From Patella vulgata (Eukaryota; Mollusca; Gastropoda; Patellidae), in contig NC_065887.2 in the NCBI RefSeq assembly GCF_932274485.2, positions 14,852,001 through 14,916,000 of the forward strand: 64,000 nucleotides of DNA, in the 5' to 3' direction. Position numbers and translations under genes: made by a program. How positions within the stretch are numbered: the stretch's first letter is position 1; the number at the start of each line of letters is the position of its first letter. Positions 33,863-44,727 of this stretch are shown piece after piece. The notes under the pieces are model-generated. The model was not told the DNA's origin and made no database searches. It saw only the letters and a program-made list of their open reading frames with translations.

Positions 33863-34169
33863 AGGAGCCATGCTAGCTCATTAAGTACGGCGCTAACTTT
33901 CACTTAGCAGGTTTCGATCCAGGTGATGGTCGAGAATGTTCCCCGAGATTTTCCAGTGTGGTTTCCTTTAGACAGTGGGAACAGTGTCTAGTTGTTCGGA
34001 TGGAAAGAAAACCCGAAGTCTCGTATACACATTGGCGTGCACGTATAGTAAGATAACCCTCGAAATAAGAGTAGACCGTAGCGCCGCTGCCCGGGCACAA
34101 TTTCCTTCATAGCACACTGCATGCCCACTTCATTGGGACGTTAAACCCCATTTCATTTCATTTCGCTTC
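33863..34169 (+). mobile_element. SINE-A, diverged
   Basis: AGGAGCCATGCTAGCTCATT head, GTTTCGATCC B box, GATTTTCCAGTGTGGTTTCC, GGCGTGCACGTA and GGGACGTTAAACCCCATTTC tail with (ATTTC)n. Confidence 0.8.
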
Positions 34170-35621
34170 ATAAACTAAAGTCATGATTTATTAAATAAGA
34201 GTAAACTCCGATAAGCAAGTTTAAAAATATTCTGTCATTACATCTAAGATCTAGACATTTTTTTTTCATCTATACGATTGGCTGCTGTTAAAAATAATTT
34301 CTACGAAAGTCTATCTAAAAATATATAATCCGGAGATCTCAGCTTTAGTCGTCAACGCGCGGCTAATGTTAATATCTAATTAATAAAATAGTATTTATGG
34401 TGTCCTTAACATTAGCCATCTTGTCACAAGTCTGGTGTCCTCGGGATTATTTTCCCGCCACCATTGTTCAATCAGAAGTCAATTAATGGAATATGTACCG
34501 CACATCATTACAAGGTCTTTAGGGGATATACTATTATTTCGGTTCGGGAACAGATGAATTCTTTCGTGTTTCAATTAAAGGGCCTACCTTCTATTTCGTA
34601 TATTGAATTACGTACATTTTGTTGACGGATTCGGGTTCTGTACGACCTGCTTAACTACATGCAAAATATTGAACACCATTCATTCCATAAGAGAAATGGT
34701 CTGGGCTGAATTGTGAAGCAGGCCAATAGAGCGATATCGTTGAAAGGAGACTATTAACTGATGTGGATATTTGGTTATACAGTCGAACAGTCGAATCCAC
34801 CTCCGGGCCAACTTCGAGGTAAATTTTGTAATAATGTGAAGAGGCCTTCACAGCGGGATTAGTCCAACATTACTTGAAGGAAAATGATCAAATTGGAAAC
34901 GCATATGGAGCTGCTTTAACGATTCTACTCTGTTAAAGAAACGTGCATTTACGTTAGATTTGACAACCTCTACGAGTATTGCGTTTATTCCTCGCTTAAA
35001 TACATTGAAATCTTTCCCAATCTGTTAAATTAATCCACTGGGCATTCACCAATGACAGTAATCATGGCTTGACGTATCTCAACGACCCATTTATTTATAC
35101 CATACTTATTTCAATGAAATTTATAAATAATAGTCGAAGTCTGAGTATTTGTAATTATGTAAGTAGCGCAATGTCAAGATTACCAATACTTTAAATTGTT
35201 GTTTGTTGTTTATTAAAGATTTAACATCCAATATAATACATTAAATATATTATGGACAGGTTGATTTAACGTTCAATACATTAAATATGATATTATGGAC
35301 AGGTTGATTTAATTGAATTATTTAAAATTGGTAAAAGCATACAATACAAACGTCCGTGTGTATCAAAAGTCTCCTTAAAATTGGTAAAAACACAAAATAA
35401 AAAGTCCTTGTACATTAAAAAAAAAAGGTCAATTTAAAGCACACCTATAAAATCGCTGTCGTGAGATGAGAGAGGGCGGGTCATCTTCTCCCTTTGTCAT
35501 AATAAAAACATGTTAAAACAGGAGGTTCAGCTGACTGATGTTTGGGTGAGAAAGAGAATTGCAATAAATAGCGGAACTACATTCGTATCATTAGCCCAGT
35601 GGAAGTGATTTATAGTCTTCA
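34170..35621. other. Mostly unassigned; small 40-bp direct duplication near 35243-35325
   Basis: ACATTAAATAT, then ATTATGGACAGGTTGATTTA, occurs twice in tandem, and TTAAAATTGGTAAAA twice shortly after (35325-35395). Otherwise no recognised feature. Confidence 0.45.
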
Positions 35622-36014
35622 CGGAGCCACGGTGGCTCAGTGAGTAAGACGTCGGCTCGCTAACCTGGAGGTTTCGTGTTTGATCCCTGCGTTGGCCGAC
35701 AATGTTCATTGGGATTTTCCGATGTGGTTCTCACTTGGCAGTGGTGCAGGACAGAGGTTCCTGACCAACGTATAATCGTTCGGATGGGACGAAAAACCGA
35801 GGTTCCGTGTTCACATTGGCGTGCACGTAAAAGATCCCTTAGCAGTTCGAATTCGCCCGTAATGCCGCTGTCCGGTTAAAATTTCCTTCATAGCACACTG
35901 TATGGCGTATACCCGTCCGGTTAAAATTTCCTTCATAGCACACTGTATGGCGTATGTCCGTTTTCATTATCCCAGACGAAGCAGAACAATAGGACGTGAA
36001 ACCCCATTTCATTT
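35622..36014 (+). mobile_element. SINE-A, full length, with 48-bp internal duplication
   Basis: GGAGCCACGGTGGCTCAGTG, TTTGATCCCTGCGTTGGCCG, and ACGTGAAACCCCATTTCATT at the tail. The segment GTCCGGTTAAAATTTCCTTC up to GTATGGCGTAT occurs twice in tandem (about 35868-35911 and 35915-35956). Confidence 0.9.
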
Positions 36015-36457
36015 ACCTGTCTAAACCCAGTTGCGATGTTGAAGACATTTACACTTTTTTCTGGTATAGCAAAAGGCGGAGTACAAATGGAATAGTATTG
36101 CGGTTCTACAAGGTACTCGGTTCTGCTCGGCTCCTTGTCCATGGAACTGAGTTTAAAAAATCAATTATCTAACTTATTTCATGACAGCAGAAAATTGATT
36201 TCTTTCTAACTAAAAGGAATACCAAACCTGGTACTATGCGAAACCGTGATTCCGGTGTAGTTAAATTGGATCAAATTTCAATTACATGTTTATATTGCGA
36301 GAAATTAGAGTGGTTTAACCAATATTGATTTAAAATTGTCATTACAGTGTACAGTTGCTCTACATCTATGATGGGTCGCAATAAGAGAAAAATAAATTCG
36401 CCCAAGGATTAACAGTTATGAAATATTATACGTTTCTTTTTATTTTCGATAAATTGA
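36015..36457. other. Stretch without recognisable feature
   Basis: No gene or shared repeat recognised. Confidence 0.4.
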
Positions 36458-37127
36458 TACTCTTCAAAAAAAGTAGGGGATATTCAGAAACAATACAAAA
36501 CTGCGGAATGCACTGCTGTTTTTATTAAAGGTAACTAGTTATGTTAATAACAGGCCAATTGCCTACACATGAACATAAAGAGATACACTGTCAAAAGTGA
36601 AAATGGACGTTTTTGATTTTTGTCTTAATAATGAGTAATTGCTCCAGCAATCCTCAGACATTCAGCAATTCGTCGTGGCATGCTCCTCATCAACCATCAA
36701 ATCACGATTTGGGGCAATCTGATCCACTCCTCTTGCAGTGCCACGGCCAATTGTTGCAGTGTTGTCGGTTGACGTTGACGTCGACGAACACATCTCCCGA
36801 TCAAATTAATCGTAGCACTCTAAAGCAAAGATACACTAAACAGTTAATCTTATGCAAGAACCGATAGGAAAGCAAACATGGATAGGATAAACCAGAAATG
36901 GCAGTTTTCATCAAGCCTTTCTTGAAGTGTCAAATTTGACAATGAACCCCTCCCACGTATATGGCGCTATTGCGTGCCGCACATGCAGCGCAGTGGTTCT
37001 GTTGGGGCGATAAGTTCTTCATCTGTGAACATACTCTCAAAGCATGTCAAGTGTCCATGACTATTTATCATATCACAGCCTGCATAGGTATTTGCATTTC
37101 AATATCCCCAACTTTTTTTGGAGAGTA
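36458..37127 (-). mobile_element. Tc1-like transposon, internal-deletion derivative
   Basis: Both ends carry related terminal repeats: TACTCTTCAAAAAAAGTAGG at the left, and at the right a complement beginning TACTCTCCAAAAAAAGTTGG. On the minus strand the C-terminal end of a transposase remains (QLAVALQEEW, then SMPRRIAECL), matching the end of the transposase at 60698-61618. A stop lies between those blocks, and the catalytic DDE core is missing. A TA follows the right end; the left TA is decayed. Older than the 60403-61933 element. Confidence 0.75.
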
Positions 37128-37168
37128 TATTTTGCATTATGTCACAGTCGTTCTTAGACTGGTCAGTC

Positions 37169-37312
37169 CAGGGCCGTAACTAGCTCAGAGAAACGAGGGG
37201 GGTGGGGTGTTCTCGGGGGTGCTGTAAAATTAACGGACAATGTATATCTATTTTTTTCACGGGGGGGGGGGAGCAAAACATTTTACAGGGGAGCTCCCTA
37301 GTTACGGGCCTG
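37169..37312. mobile_element. Small hAT-type MITE with 8-bp target duplication
   Basis: Ends CAGGGCCGTAACTAG and CTAGTTACGGGCCTG are reverse complements except for one base. GGTCAGTC flanks both sides exactly (37161-37168 and 37313-37320). The interior is G-rich with no coding potential. 144 bp. Confidence 0.88.
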
Positions 37313-37532
37313 GGTCAGTCTATTTGGTTGATAAACAAATAACGGAGAGAGAATCTTAGAGCACGTTGATGTTGTCATATAACAGAGCGATGTGCAAAAT
37401 GGGTTCAACATGATTTTACAGCAGTCTCTTCTGATGTTTCCAATCAGACCAATACGTCGTCTAATAATTTATTTATAAACTCGCTGGGGGTGCGAATCAT
37501 CGTAAGGTCTTTCATTTATTGGCTGATTGGGA

Positions 37533-37755
37533 GGCGTAATAGTCTAACGTATGTGCCTTAATCGCATGGCCTGTCATTTAGTCAGTGTGTGGTTTCGACC
37601 TCACACGTATACCGTGCAAGGAGTAGGTTTGCCTGCCTAACCTCATGTGTTTTCACCGGGTCCTACACATTCTTCTCACTGTAAAAGATCCCTGCGCCCA
37701 AGCGAATCATTGAAATATAATTGTATAGTCCCATTTCATTCATAGTTCCATATGT

Positions 37756-37787
<32 letters not shown>
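37533..37787 (+). mobile_element. SINE-B, diverged
   Basis: Head GGAGGCGTAATAGTCTAACG, B box GGTTTCGACCTC, GCAAGGAGTAGGTTTGCCTG and a (CT)n end. The GGACGTTAAACC block is lost. Confidence 0.75.
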
Positions 37788-37792
<5 letters not shown>

Positions 37793-38311
37793 AAAAACAT
37801 TAGTAGTGAGAACTAAATGATTTCTCGGGGGAACTAATGAATAATAATCTTATAAAATTCTTCAGAGAAACATTGGTATAAAGTTTATGGTTCTATAACT
37901 ATCCTATTATTCATATTAAAGCTATAGATCTTCGGTCGGCAGCTAACGGCCAATCTACGGGGGATTCATTCCATCAAGAACGGTAATCTATACATCTGGA
38001 ATTGGGTCGTTGGCTATCAGCAAGAAAATTCTTTCATTACTTTTTACTTTGATTGTCATCTCGCGGCTTGACATGATTTAAGTAATGGTCAATAGTGATG
38101 GACTTGTATCATAAATAATAATAAAGTGACCAGTTAGTGTCCCATGATGAACATCCTAACCCTATTTCACCCACGTTTTGTATTCTATAGACTTCGAATA
38201 ATTTTGTCATAAAAAAAAGTTAATTATAAGTGCAGAAGAGCCACAGTGGACAGAAACCCAGAATCAAATTCCGCGAACAAAACAGAATTACGCAACACGG
38301 ACATTGTAATT
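37788..38311. other. Stretch without recognisable feature
   Basis: AT-rich, no gene. Confidence 0.4.
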
Positions 38312-38570
38312 AGAGAGAGAAATGAGGTTTAACGTCCACTCAACACAAACTAGGTGAGTCAACTGGCGTAGTTTCGATTCCCTGGTTGTACGTGACAAAA
38401 CGTAGGGTCGCCTGTCCAACCTCGTGGGTTTTCTCCGTTCCACTGGTTTCCTCCTTCTGCTAAAAAGACCCCTATGCGCAAGTGAATTATTGAAATAAAA
38501 TTTAACCATATGTTAGTCTCGAAATTTTTGTCGAGTGGACGTTAAACCCCATTTCTTTCTCTCTCTGGCA
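38312..38570 (+). mobile_element. SINE-B in foldback arrangement
   Basis: A plus-strand copy (GAGTCAACTGGCGTAGTTTC to GAGTGGACGTTAAACCCC) is preceded by the inverted tail of another copy (GAGAGAGAAATGAGGTTTAA through ACACAAACTAGGT, 38312-38354). The two tails are reverse complements and could pair, with the copy as the loop. Confidence 0.75.
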
Positions 38571-38769
38571 TCATCTGGTTTGTTTTGTTTTTTACGTATT
38601 TGAAATATTTTATCTTACCTTCTGACATTTCACGTTAGAAATTTCCAGTATATCAACGAAATATTTATTGCTCTAGGTAAAATATTCAGTTTTCATGATG
38701 TGGAAGGTGATTTTGTTCCAAATATATTTTTGACTAAAATCCGCGAAATTGTGACCATTTAAAAAAAAA

Positions 38770-39016
38770 AATCCGCGACCTCCTGGTTAACGGACAAACA
38801 CTAGGACTGAATCTGAAACCTCCTCGTTAACGAACTAACATCAGGACGAAATCCGCGATCTTCTGGTTAACGAACTAACACTAGGAGTGAATCCGCGAAA
38901 TACTGGTTAACGAACTAACACTAGGACCTCCTGGTTAACAAACTAACACCAGGACGGAATCCGCGACCTACTGGTTATTGAACTAACGCCTTCCACACTG
39001 AGCCACCGTGACTCCA
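38770..39016 (-). repeat. SINE-A head with ~41-bp tandem array
   Basis: About six units of ATCCGCGACCTCCTGGTTAA then CGAACTAACACTAGGACGA, ending at ACACTGAGCCACCGTGACTC. In ordinary SINE-A the corresponding head complement has one such segment (GACCTCCAGGTTAGCGAGCC). The array thus looks like amplification between the A- and B-box regions. Confidence 0.7.
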
Positions 39017-39508
39017 CAGTAAGACTGCATATGGTCTTAGATTCTATTTTTGACTTTTATTTTACGATGTAATCCTTTGAGTATTTTCATAGTTTAATTT
39101 ACGAGCTTGTTGCTTGATTAAGGCAGTGATACAAATGTCACCAATTAATTAAAGCTGGCATGAAAGGAACCGAGATGCAATAAAAACGACGCCGGTGGTA
39201 AATGTGTCTGTATATTTTATTAACGACGTCTAGTGGATGAAACTGGATATTTTGAAATATTTAGCTGAGATGTGTTACACGAAAGAGAATATTGACCTTA
39301 ACCATCATTTGTAATTTAGGCCATTGTTGAGAAACTTCTATTGAAAAAGTCCCAGTTAGCGTTTGAATTCAATAACGTCCTAACCCACAATAATATATGT
39401 GTTAAATCTTTTGAGTGATATTTTCGTGTGGTTTTGAACAATGTTGGAAATTGGTCATTTCTAGATGTTTTCTTATTATGAACTTATATGTTTTCATGTT
39501 TTGAACCT
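39017..39508. other. Stretch without recognisable feature
   Basis: No gene; no shared repeat apart from GAACCTAGATGTT-like units beginning near 39480. Confidence 0.4.
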
Positions 39509-39520
39509 AGATGTTTCTTA

Positions 39521-39818
39521 TTCTTTAAGTGGCATTTAGTAACTGGGCAGATAAATAAACTATAAACATACTCATGGAAAACAGCTACTGATTTATTAAG
39601 GCGACGTTTCGGAGAGTATTCTCTCAGCGTTTTCAAGCTAATCATTAGCTTGAAAACGTTGAGAGAATACTCCGCTTGAAAACGTTGAGAGAATACTCTT
39701 TGATACGTCGCCTAAATAAATCAGTAATGATTAGCTTAAAAACGTTTAGAGAATACTTTTCGAAACGTCGCCTAAATAAATCAGTAGCTGTTTTCCATAA
39801 GTATGTTTATAGTTTATT
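39521..39818 (-). mobile_element. Penelope-like insert, palindromic, with 12-bp target duplication
   Basis: TAGATGTTTCTT flanks both ends exactly (39509-39520 and 39819-39830). It begins with GTGGCATTTAGTAACTGG (complement of the family terminus). An inverted pair of AAACTATAAACATACT and CTGATTTATTAAGGCGACG blocks sits at the two ends, and four stem-like GAGAGAATACTC segments lie between, three followed by GATACGTCGCC or GAAACGTCGCC or close variants. It interrupts a GAACCTAGATGTT minisatellite. Confidence 0.65.
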
Positions 39819-39830
39819 TAGATGTTTCTT

Positions 39831-40626
39831 GTAATGAACCTAGATGTATTCGTGTTATGAACCTAGATGTGCTCATGGTGTGAGTCCAGGGCCCGGTTCG
39901 TAGAAAATTCTTAAAGTAAGCACAAAGTCATGCTTCACCTTTTCTTACGTAAGAAACTTATAAAAATACCGTCCCTAGAAAATTCTTAAGACCATTCTTA
40001 CGTAAGCACAAGTCAAGTATAAGTCTAAGCACATTGTGACTGGTAAAGTTTACCATAAACTGAGACTACGATGCTCTTTAACGTCAAAAAAACAACTTTG
40101 GTATGCGAATTACGTCATAAATTTATCGTCTGCTTCATTGACGTCATATATAATATACGGTTGATTTAGATGCATTTGACATGTCCCCTATACACATATA
40201 AAATATGCCACAAGATAAAAAAAAACCGCAGACACATACAAACTAAATGAATAATTGTGAGAGCGCCTGATCTTAAAGTAGCCTGTGTGTTTGTAGCCTA
40301 TTGTTTACTAATTGGCAAATAAATAAAATGGTTTCAGGGTAGAAGCGAAATTTTCTATAGCATTCTTAATTTCTTCTGGAGAAGGATTTTCTCTGTCTTG
40401 TAATAATTGTCTGTTTGGTATCAAAAGGTGTCGGAAATGCCGTCGAAAAACTCTACGGTCAGCCATCTTTTTGAAGCAGAAACAGACTTAAGGTTGGTAA
40501 GCAAGCCGTATACCTTGCTTGGGAGTTGTACTTAGATTGACTATGTTTAAGAACTAAGTTGTGCTTAAGTTTTTTCTTGGAACGCATAATAACGTTCTTG
40601 TGCTTACAATGAAGTCTACTTAAAAC
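39831..40626. other. Mostly unassigned
   Basis: Opens with minisatellite units (to about 39890), then unassigned DNA. AAAATTCTTAA and TTCTTACGTAAG recur near 39905-40010, and AAGCACAA pieces near 40540-40600 are their complements, hinting at a decayed inverted-repeat element of about 700 bp. Confidence 0.4.
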
Positions 40627-40790
40627 CTAGATGTTTTCATGTTATGAACCTAGATGTTTTCATGTTATATGAACCTAGATGTTCTCATGTTATGAACCTA
40701 GATGTTTTCATGTTATGAACCTAGATGTTTTCATGTTATATGAACCTAGATATTCTCATGTTATATGAACCTAGATGTTTTTGTAGAACG
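40627..40790. repeat. 23-25-bp minisatellite
   Basis: About seven units of GAACCTAGATGTTTTCATGT followed by TAT or TATAT. The same unit occurs singly or paired near 39480-39520 and 39830-39885, so the array was once larger or is dispersed. Confidence 0.85.
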
Positions 40791-41095
40791 AAGGTTTATT
40801 TTTCTTCATGCCAATAAGGTGATAGTTTGGTATCATAATAATAATAATGTCCATCGCTTAAGCGCCAAATCCACCCATAAGCATGATCTAACCGTTTTTA
40901 AAAGCTATAAAATGTATATACGCCAAATTAATTTAGTTCACATAAGATTGTATGAACAAGTGATTTTTAATTGGGATTTAGGATATTGTAAATGTTGGCA
41001 TACAGTTAGCTGTCCTGAAATGGCAATCCAATTAATACCCCAATCACCCGATGATCTATAGAGTTGAAAATATGTGCATAATATTTAAATAATAC

Positions 41096-41183
41096 GAACA
41101 CTTTCTATTGTCAAGTACCATTGCTACGATAATAATAATTCGTTTATTATCGTAGCAATGGTACTTGACAATAGAAAGTGTTC
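41096..41183. repeat. Perfect hairpin, 40-bp stem, 8-base loop
   Basis: Arms 41096-41135 (starts GAACACTTTCTATTGTCAAG) and 41144-41183 are exact reverse complements with no mismatch; the loop is TAATTCGT. The CATTGCTACGATAATAA part recurs elsewhere in the window as the end of an AT-rich MITE, so it is probably two element ends brought together or a fresh foldback. Confidence 0.92.
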
Positions 41184-41563
41184 ACTCAATTTCTTGTCAA
41201 AACTTTAAACATTCATAACTGCGCTCAGAATAAAGTAATTTGAATACAATAATTTCTTATTATCTATTTATGAACTGTTATATGTAAGAATGGACGGGTC
41301 TCTATCTGAAACATACATAGTGCTTCTTTAATAAATGTAATAAGTATGCCCACGTTATCATGTTTGTTCACCCAGTCTCTTATTGATTACAACTGGATTT
41401 CTTTCTTTTTTTTCCATGTCTTGCAAATAAAGTTGATTGGTATTTAGATGATGTATTATCACTGGATAATTATAGGTTAACAGATTAGATAGATCTTATA
41501 TACCCTCGAGGGTTAGGGATTAAAGAACCATCGTTAACAGCCACACTGTGTCATATTTGTATT
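41184..41563. repeat. AT-rich dispersed repeat, then unassigned
   Basis: 41184-41345 matches the family at 11885-12380 (TGCGCTCAGAATAAAGTAATTTG-like block, then TCTTATTATCTATTTATGA). The rest is unassigned. Confidence 0.45.
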
Positions 41564-42017
41564 AAGAGCCAAGTTCGCTAGCCTGGAGGTCGCGGGTTCG
41601 ATTCCGGTGTTGGCAGAGAAAGATCATCGTGATTTTCCGGCGTGGTTTTCCCCTTGTCAGTGGTTCATGGCTTGACAATGACAGCTGTCTAGTCGTTCAG
41701 ATGGGACGAAAACCAAGGTCCTGTGTACACATTGGCGTGCACGTAAAAGATCCCTCGGCAGCTGTCTAGTCGCTCGGATGGGACGCTAAACCGAGGTCCC
41801 GTGTACACACTGGCGTGCGCGTACAATATCCCTTGACAGTTGGAATTCGATATAATATCCCTTGACAGTTGGAATTCGATATAAGAGTAGGCCGAAGCTC
41901 CTCTCTCCGTTCTCCGTGCAAAATTTCCATCATAGCACACTGTATGGTGTATGCCCGTCTTCATTAGCCCAGTCGGAGCAGAACAGTAGGGCGTTAAACC
42001 CCATTTCATTTCATTTG
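41564..42017 (+). mobile_element. SINE-A with two internal duplications
   Basis: GGTTCGATTCCGGTGTTGGC head part (A box lost), tail GGGCGTTAAACCCCATTTC. The AGCTGTCTAGTCG to GATCCC segment occurs twice (about 41684-41760 and 41761-41835), and a 30-bp ATATCCCTTGACAGTTGGAA segment also occurs twice (about 41827-41886). Confidence 0.88.
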
Positions 42018-42638
42018 TACCAAATAAATGATCAAAAATAATTTACTGTTGAATCTTATTGCTAATTAATTTGAATGAATTTGTCTAGACGTGTAAATTT
42101 AAATTATTTTTCTTTAAGGCAGATGTACTTTAACTTATATATGGAAACACAACAATAACAGATAATTTTACGATTTATCCATACCAGACAGAGAATTTAT
42201 ATTGGCAACATATGATGATCATACATAGTACGTATAATGGGTATTTAAACCATTGAATGACTGGATCACCATGACTTATGGTGACTGCTAATTGCGTATT
42301 AGGATGTTGATTGGCCAGAACAGTCTCGATTAACGCGTGTCCAGTGTATAAATTGAAAGTAAATCACATAAGTAAAGACGGTATAGGAAGTATAAATTGT
42401 TAGTTAAACCAATAGGCGGACAGCTCGACCATTGCTTCTATATTATGAATATTTACATTTTAGAGGTATTACATGACTCTACGTTAAAGTGGTCATCGTC
42501 TATATAGTCAAACCTCGGACATTTTAGTCACAATTCTGTATAGGTATTTCCATATTCACTTACTGTCCATTTCATTGACTATTTGGACCTCTAACCCTTT
42601 CAAACGTTCTGTGTATTTTAAACTTTATATATATATAG
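42018..42638. other. Stretch without recognisable feature
   Basis: AT-rich; no gene. Confidence 0.4.
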
Positions 42639-42810
42639 AAAGAGAAATGAGGTGTAAAGCCCGCGTGGCACGGGCTAGGTCATTTCGTGGCAAACATATT
42701 GTTCAGTTTTATTTCACAATTCGCTTGCTTGTAGGGCTCTTTAGCAGTGAGAACTCGGAATCTAAACCACGCCATTTGACAGACCTTATAATCTAAAGTG
42801 CACGCGCCAT
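42639..42810 (-). mobile_element. SINE-B, shortened variant
   Basis: GAGAAATGAGGTGTAAAGCC, GGGCTAGGTCATTTCG, ATTCGCTTGCTTGTAGGG and CTCTTTAGCAGTGAGAACTC; the middle GGAGGACCCGG block is missing. Confidence 0.7.
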
Positions 42811-42935
42811 CTTTCACAGATATAGCTCCAATTTATTAAGGATAAATTCTGTCTAGTCATTAGAAAGGGACGGAATGGGAATCTCTCACCCCTGTCTCTA
42901 TGTACACTTATAGCTATAGTTTCAATATGACGAAG

Positions 42936-43190
42936 ATAAAATATCGAGTAGACGGTCAGCCTCAAATCCCCAAACAGGATTGTCTCCCCTTGTCTCCTAT
43001 TGACTTGCTTAGGGGAATGGTTTAACCCCTACCCCTTTCTTTAAAAGATTGTCGAGGATGTAAGACTAAAATCGAGTAGACGTTTAACCCTAAATTCCCA
43101 AACAGGGTTGTCTTCCCTTGCTGTTGACTTGCATTGGAGAATTGTTAAACCCCGTCTCTTTTCTTTAAAAGATCGCCGCTGATGTATGAC
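42936..43190. repeat. ~122-bp direct duplication, diverged
   Basis: Two copies share AAATATCGAGTAGACG, CCCAAACAGG-TTGTCT, TGACTTGC, TTAACCCC, TTTCTTTAAAAGAT and GATGTA-GACTAA in order. Many substitutions, so old. Confidence 0.7.
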
Positions 43191-43560
43191 TAATGAGACA
43201 CAGTAAATAACTATAGTAGAAGATGAACCGGTTATTTAATATTCGTTATAGCTATTGGCAATTAACCCAAACGACACCTCTACGTCTTATTTTATTGCAC
43301 TATTAAAACACCATATTGAAAAATGGCTGAACGGTAAGTGGGTGGACTGTGGCTTAAAGACCTACAGAATAATGATATAAATGTTGATTTGAGTACTAAT
43401 TTACCTCTATAGTACTGTAAATGTACCCAAAATCTCTTTAATAACGGTTACAATTAAGTTACTGTATAAAATGTACTCTTATTAGTTTTGAATTGAATAA
43501 ATTGCAAGATGAAGTAATTTACGTGGTCAATTGATATATATAACACGTTAATCCCCATTT
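43191..43560. other. Stretch without recognisable feature
   Basis: AT-rich; no gene. Confidence 0.4.
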
Positions 43561-43575
43561 TTGATACATTTTACA

Positions 43576-43849
43576 GAGAGAGAGAAATGTGGTTTAACGT
43601 CCAATCGACACAAACTAGGTCATTTCGGGACTAACACATGATTCAATTTTATTTCAATAATTCGCTTGCGCGTAGGGCTCTTTAGCAGTGGGAGGAAACC
43701 GGAGGACACGGAGAAAACCCATGAGGTTGGACAGGCGACCCAACTTCTTGTCACGTACAACCAGGGAATCGAAACCCCACCAGTTGACTCAATGACAGAC
43801 CGTATGATACAGCGAGCACGTGCTAACCATTCGGCCATCCAACCCCCCA
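43576..43849 (-). mobile_element. SINE-B, full length, 15-bp target duplication
   Basis: (GA)n, GTGGTTTAACGTCCAATCG, the GGAGGAAACCGGAGGACACG block and head complement AACCATTCGGCCATCCAACC. TTGATACATTTTACA flanks both ends exactly (43561-43575 and 43850-43864). One of the youngest-looking copies. Confidence 0.93.
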
Positions 43850-43911
43850 TTGATACATTTTACAAGTTTGTCATTTTATGATAATAAACCTATTAATGTA
43901 CACCCCGTAAA

Positions 43912-43953
43912 GTTTGTGTGGGTGTGTGTGTGTGTGGGTGTGTGTGCGTGTGC
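43912..43953. repeat. (GT)n microsatellite
   Basis: Imperfect GT repeat of about 42 bases with GGG and GC interruptions. Confidence 0.85.
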
Positions 43954-43967
43954 AAAATGAGCTTTAA

Positions 43968-44225
43968 AGGACAATGTTGGTACCAATCCACCAATATGAC
44001 ATATATAGAACTGGTTAAACACATTCCAAATATAACATTAACACCGGGATCATTGCTACGGTAGATGCGTAACGGAGATTTGAAGAAACGGAAAGTGATC
44101 CATAAAATAGAAAACATAAGTTATCTTTATAATTATATAAGTGACTGAAGTAGAGAGGGATAATTATATATGGAATATGTTTAACCAGTTATATATGTAA
44201 TATTGGCGGACACCAACAATGTCCT
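43968..44225. mobile_element. TTAA-target MITE (AGGACAATGTTGGT family)
   Basis: Begins AGGACAATGTTGGT and ends ACCAACAATGTCCT; the terminal inverted repeats extend, with mismatches, for about 35 bp. TTAA flanks both sides (43964-43967 and 44226-44229). 258 bp, no coding capacity. A partial copy lies at 50345-50456. Confidence 0.88.
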
Positions 44226-44435
44226 TTAAGGAAGAGATAGAATTATGAAGGGACTTATTTTATCCAATCTGAATTACTATGTAAAGGGATTACTCATTAG
44301 AATGAAAGACGTTTCGACCACATAGGTGTTTAACTTTGACCATATTCCCACCACACCCATAACCCTATTATTATTATTAGGACCAGCTAGCACCTATTTA
44401 ACCCCTGTGGTCGGAAAGGTGGTCTAGTACCCATA

Positions 44436-44718
44436 GTAGCCACGGTGTCTGGAGTCTGGAGGTCCCGTGTTTGATCCCTGCGTAGGCCGCGAAAGTTCAT
44501 GGGTTTCATGCCTAGCAAGGGACAACGTATAGTCGTTCGGATGGGACGAAAAACCGAAGTCTCGTGTACACATTGGCGTGCACGTACAAGATCCTTTGGT
44601 AGTTGGAATTCGATATAAAAATTTTTCTCGTAATACAGTTAGCACACTGTCTGGCGTATGCCCGTCTTTATTCGCTCAGTCGGAGCAAAACAGTTGGACG
44701 TTAAACCCCATTTCATTT
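44436..44718 (+). mobile_element. SINE-A, head rearranged
   Basis: GTAGCCACGGTG, then GTGTTTGATCCCTGCGTAGG, GATGGGACGAAAAACCGAAG and GGACGTTAAACCCCATTTC. Part of the A-box-to-B-box interval and a body piece are missing. Confidence 0.82.
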
Positions 44719-44727
44719 TGTAGCTCT

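Noticed and set aside
36613-36867. 84-codon plus-strand frame
   Set aside because: It is antisense to the C-terminal remnant of a Tc1 transposase.
41096-41183. microRNA gene
   Set aside because: A perfect 40-bp stem without bulges, built from MITE sequence, is not typical of a microRNA precursor; kept only as a hairpin.
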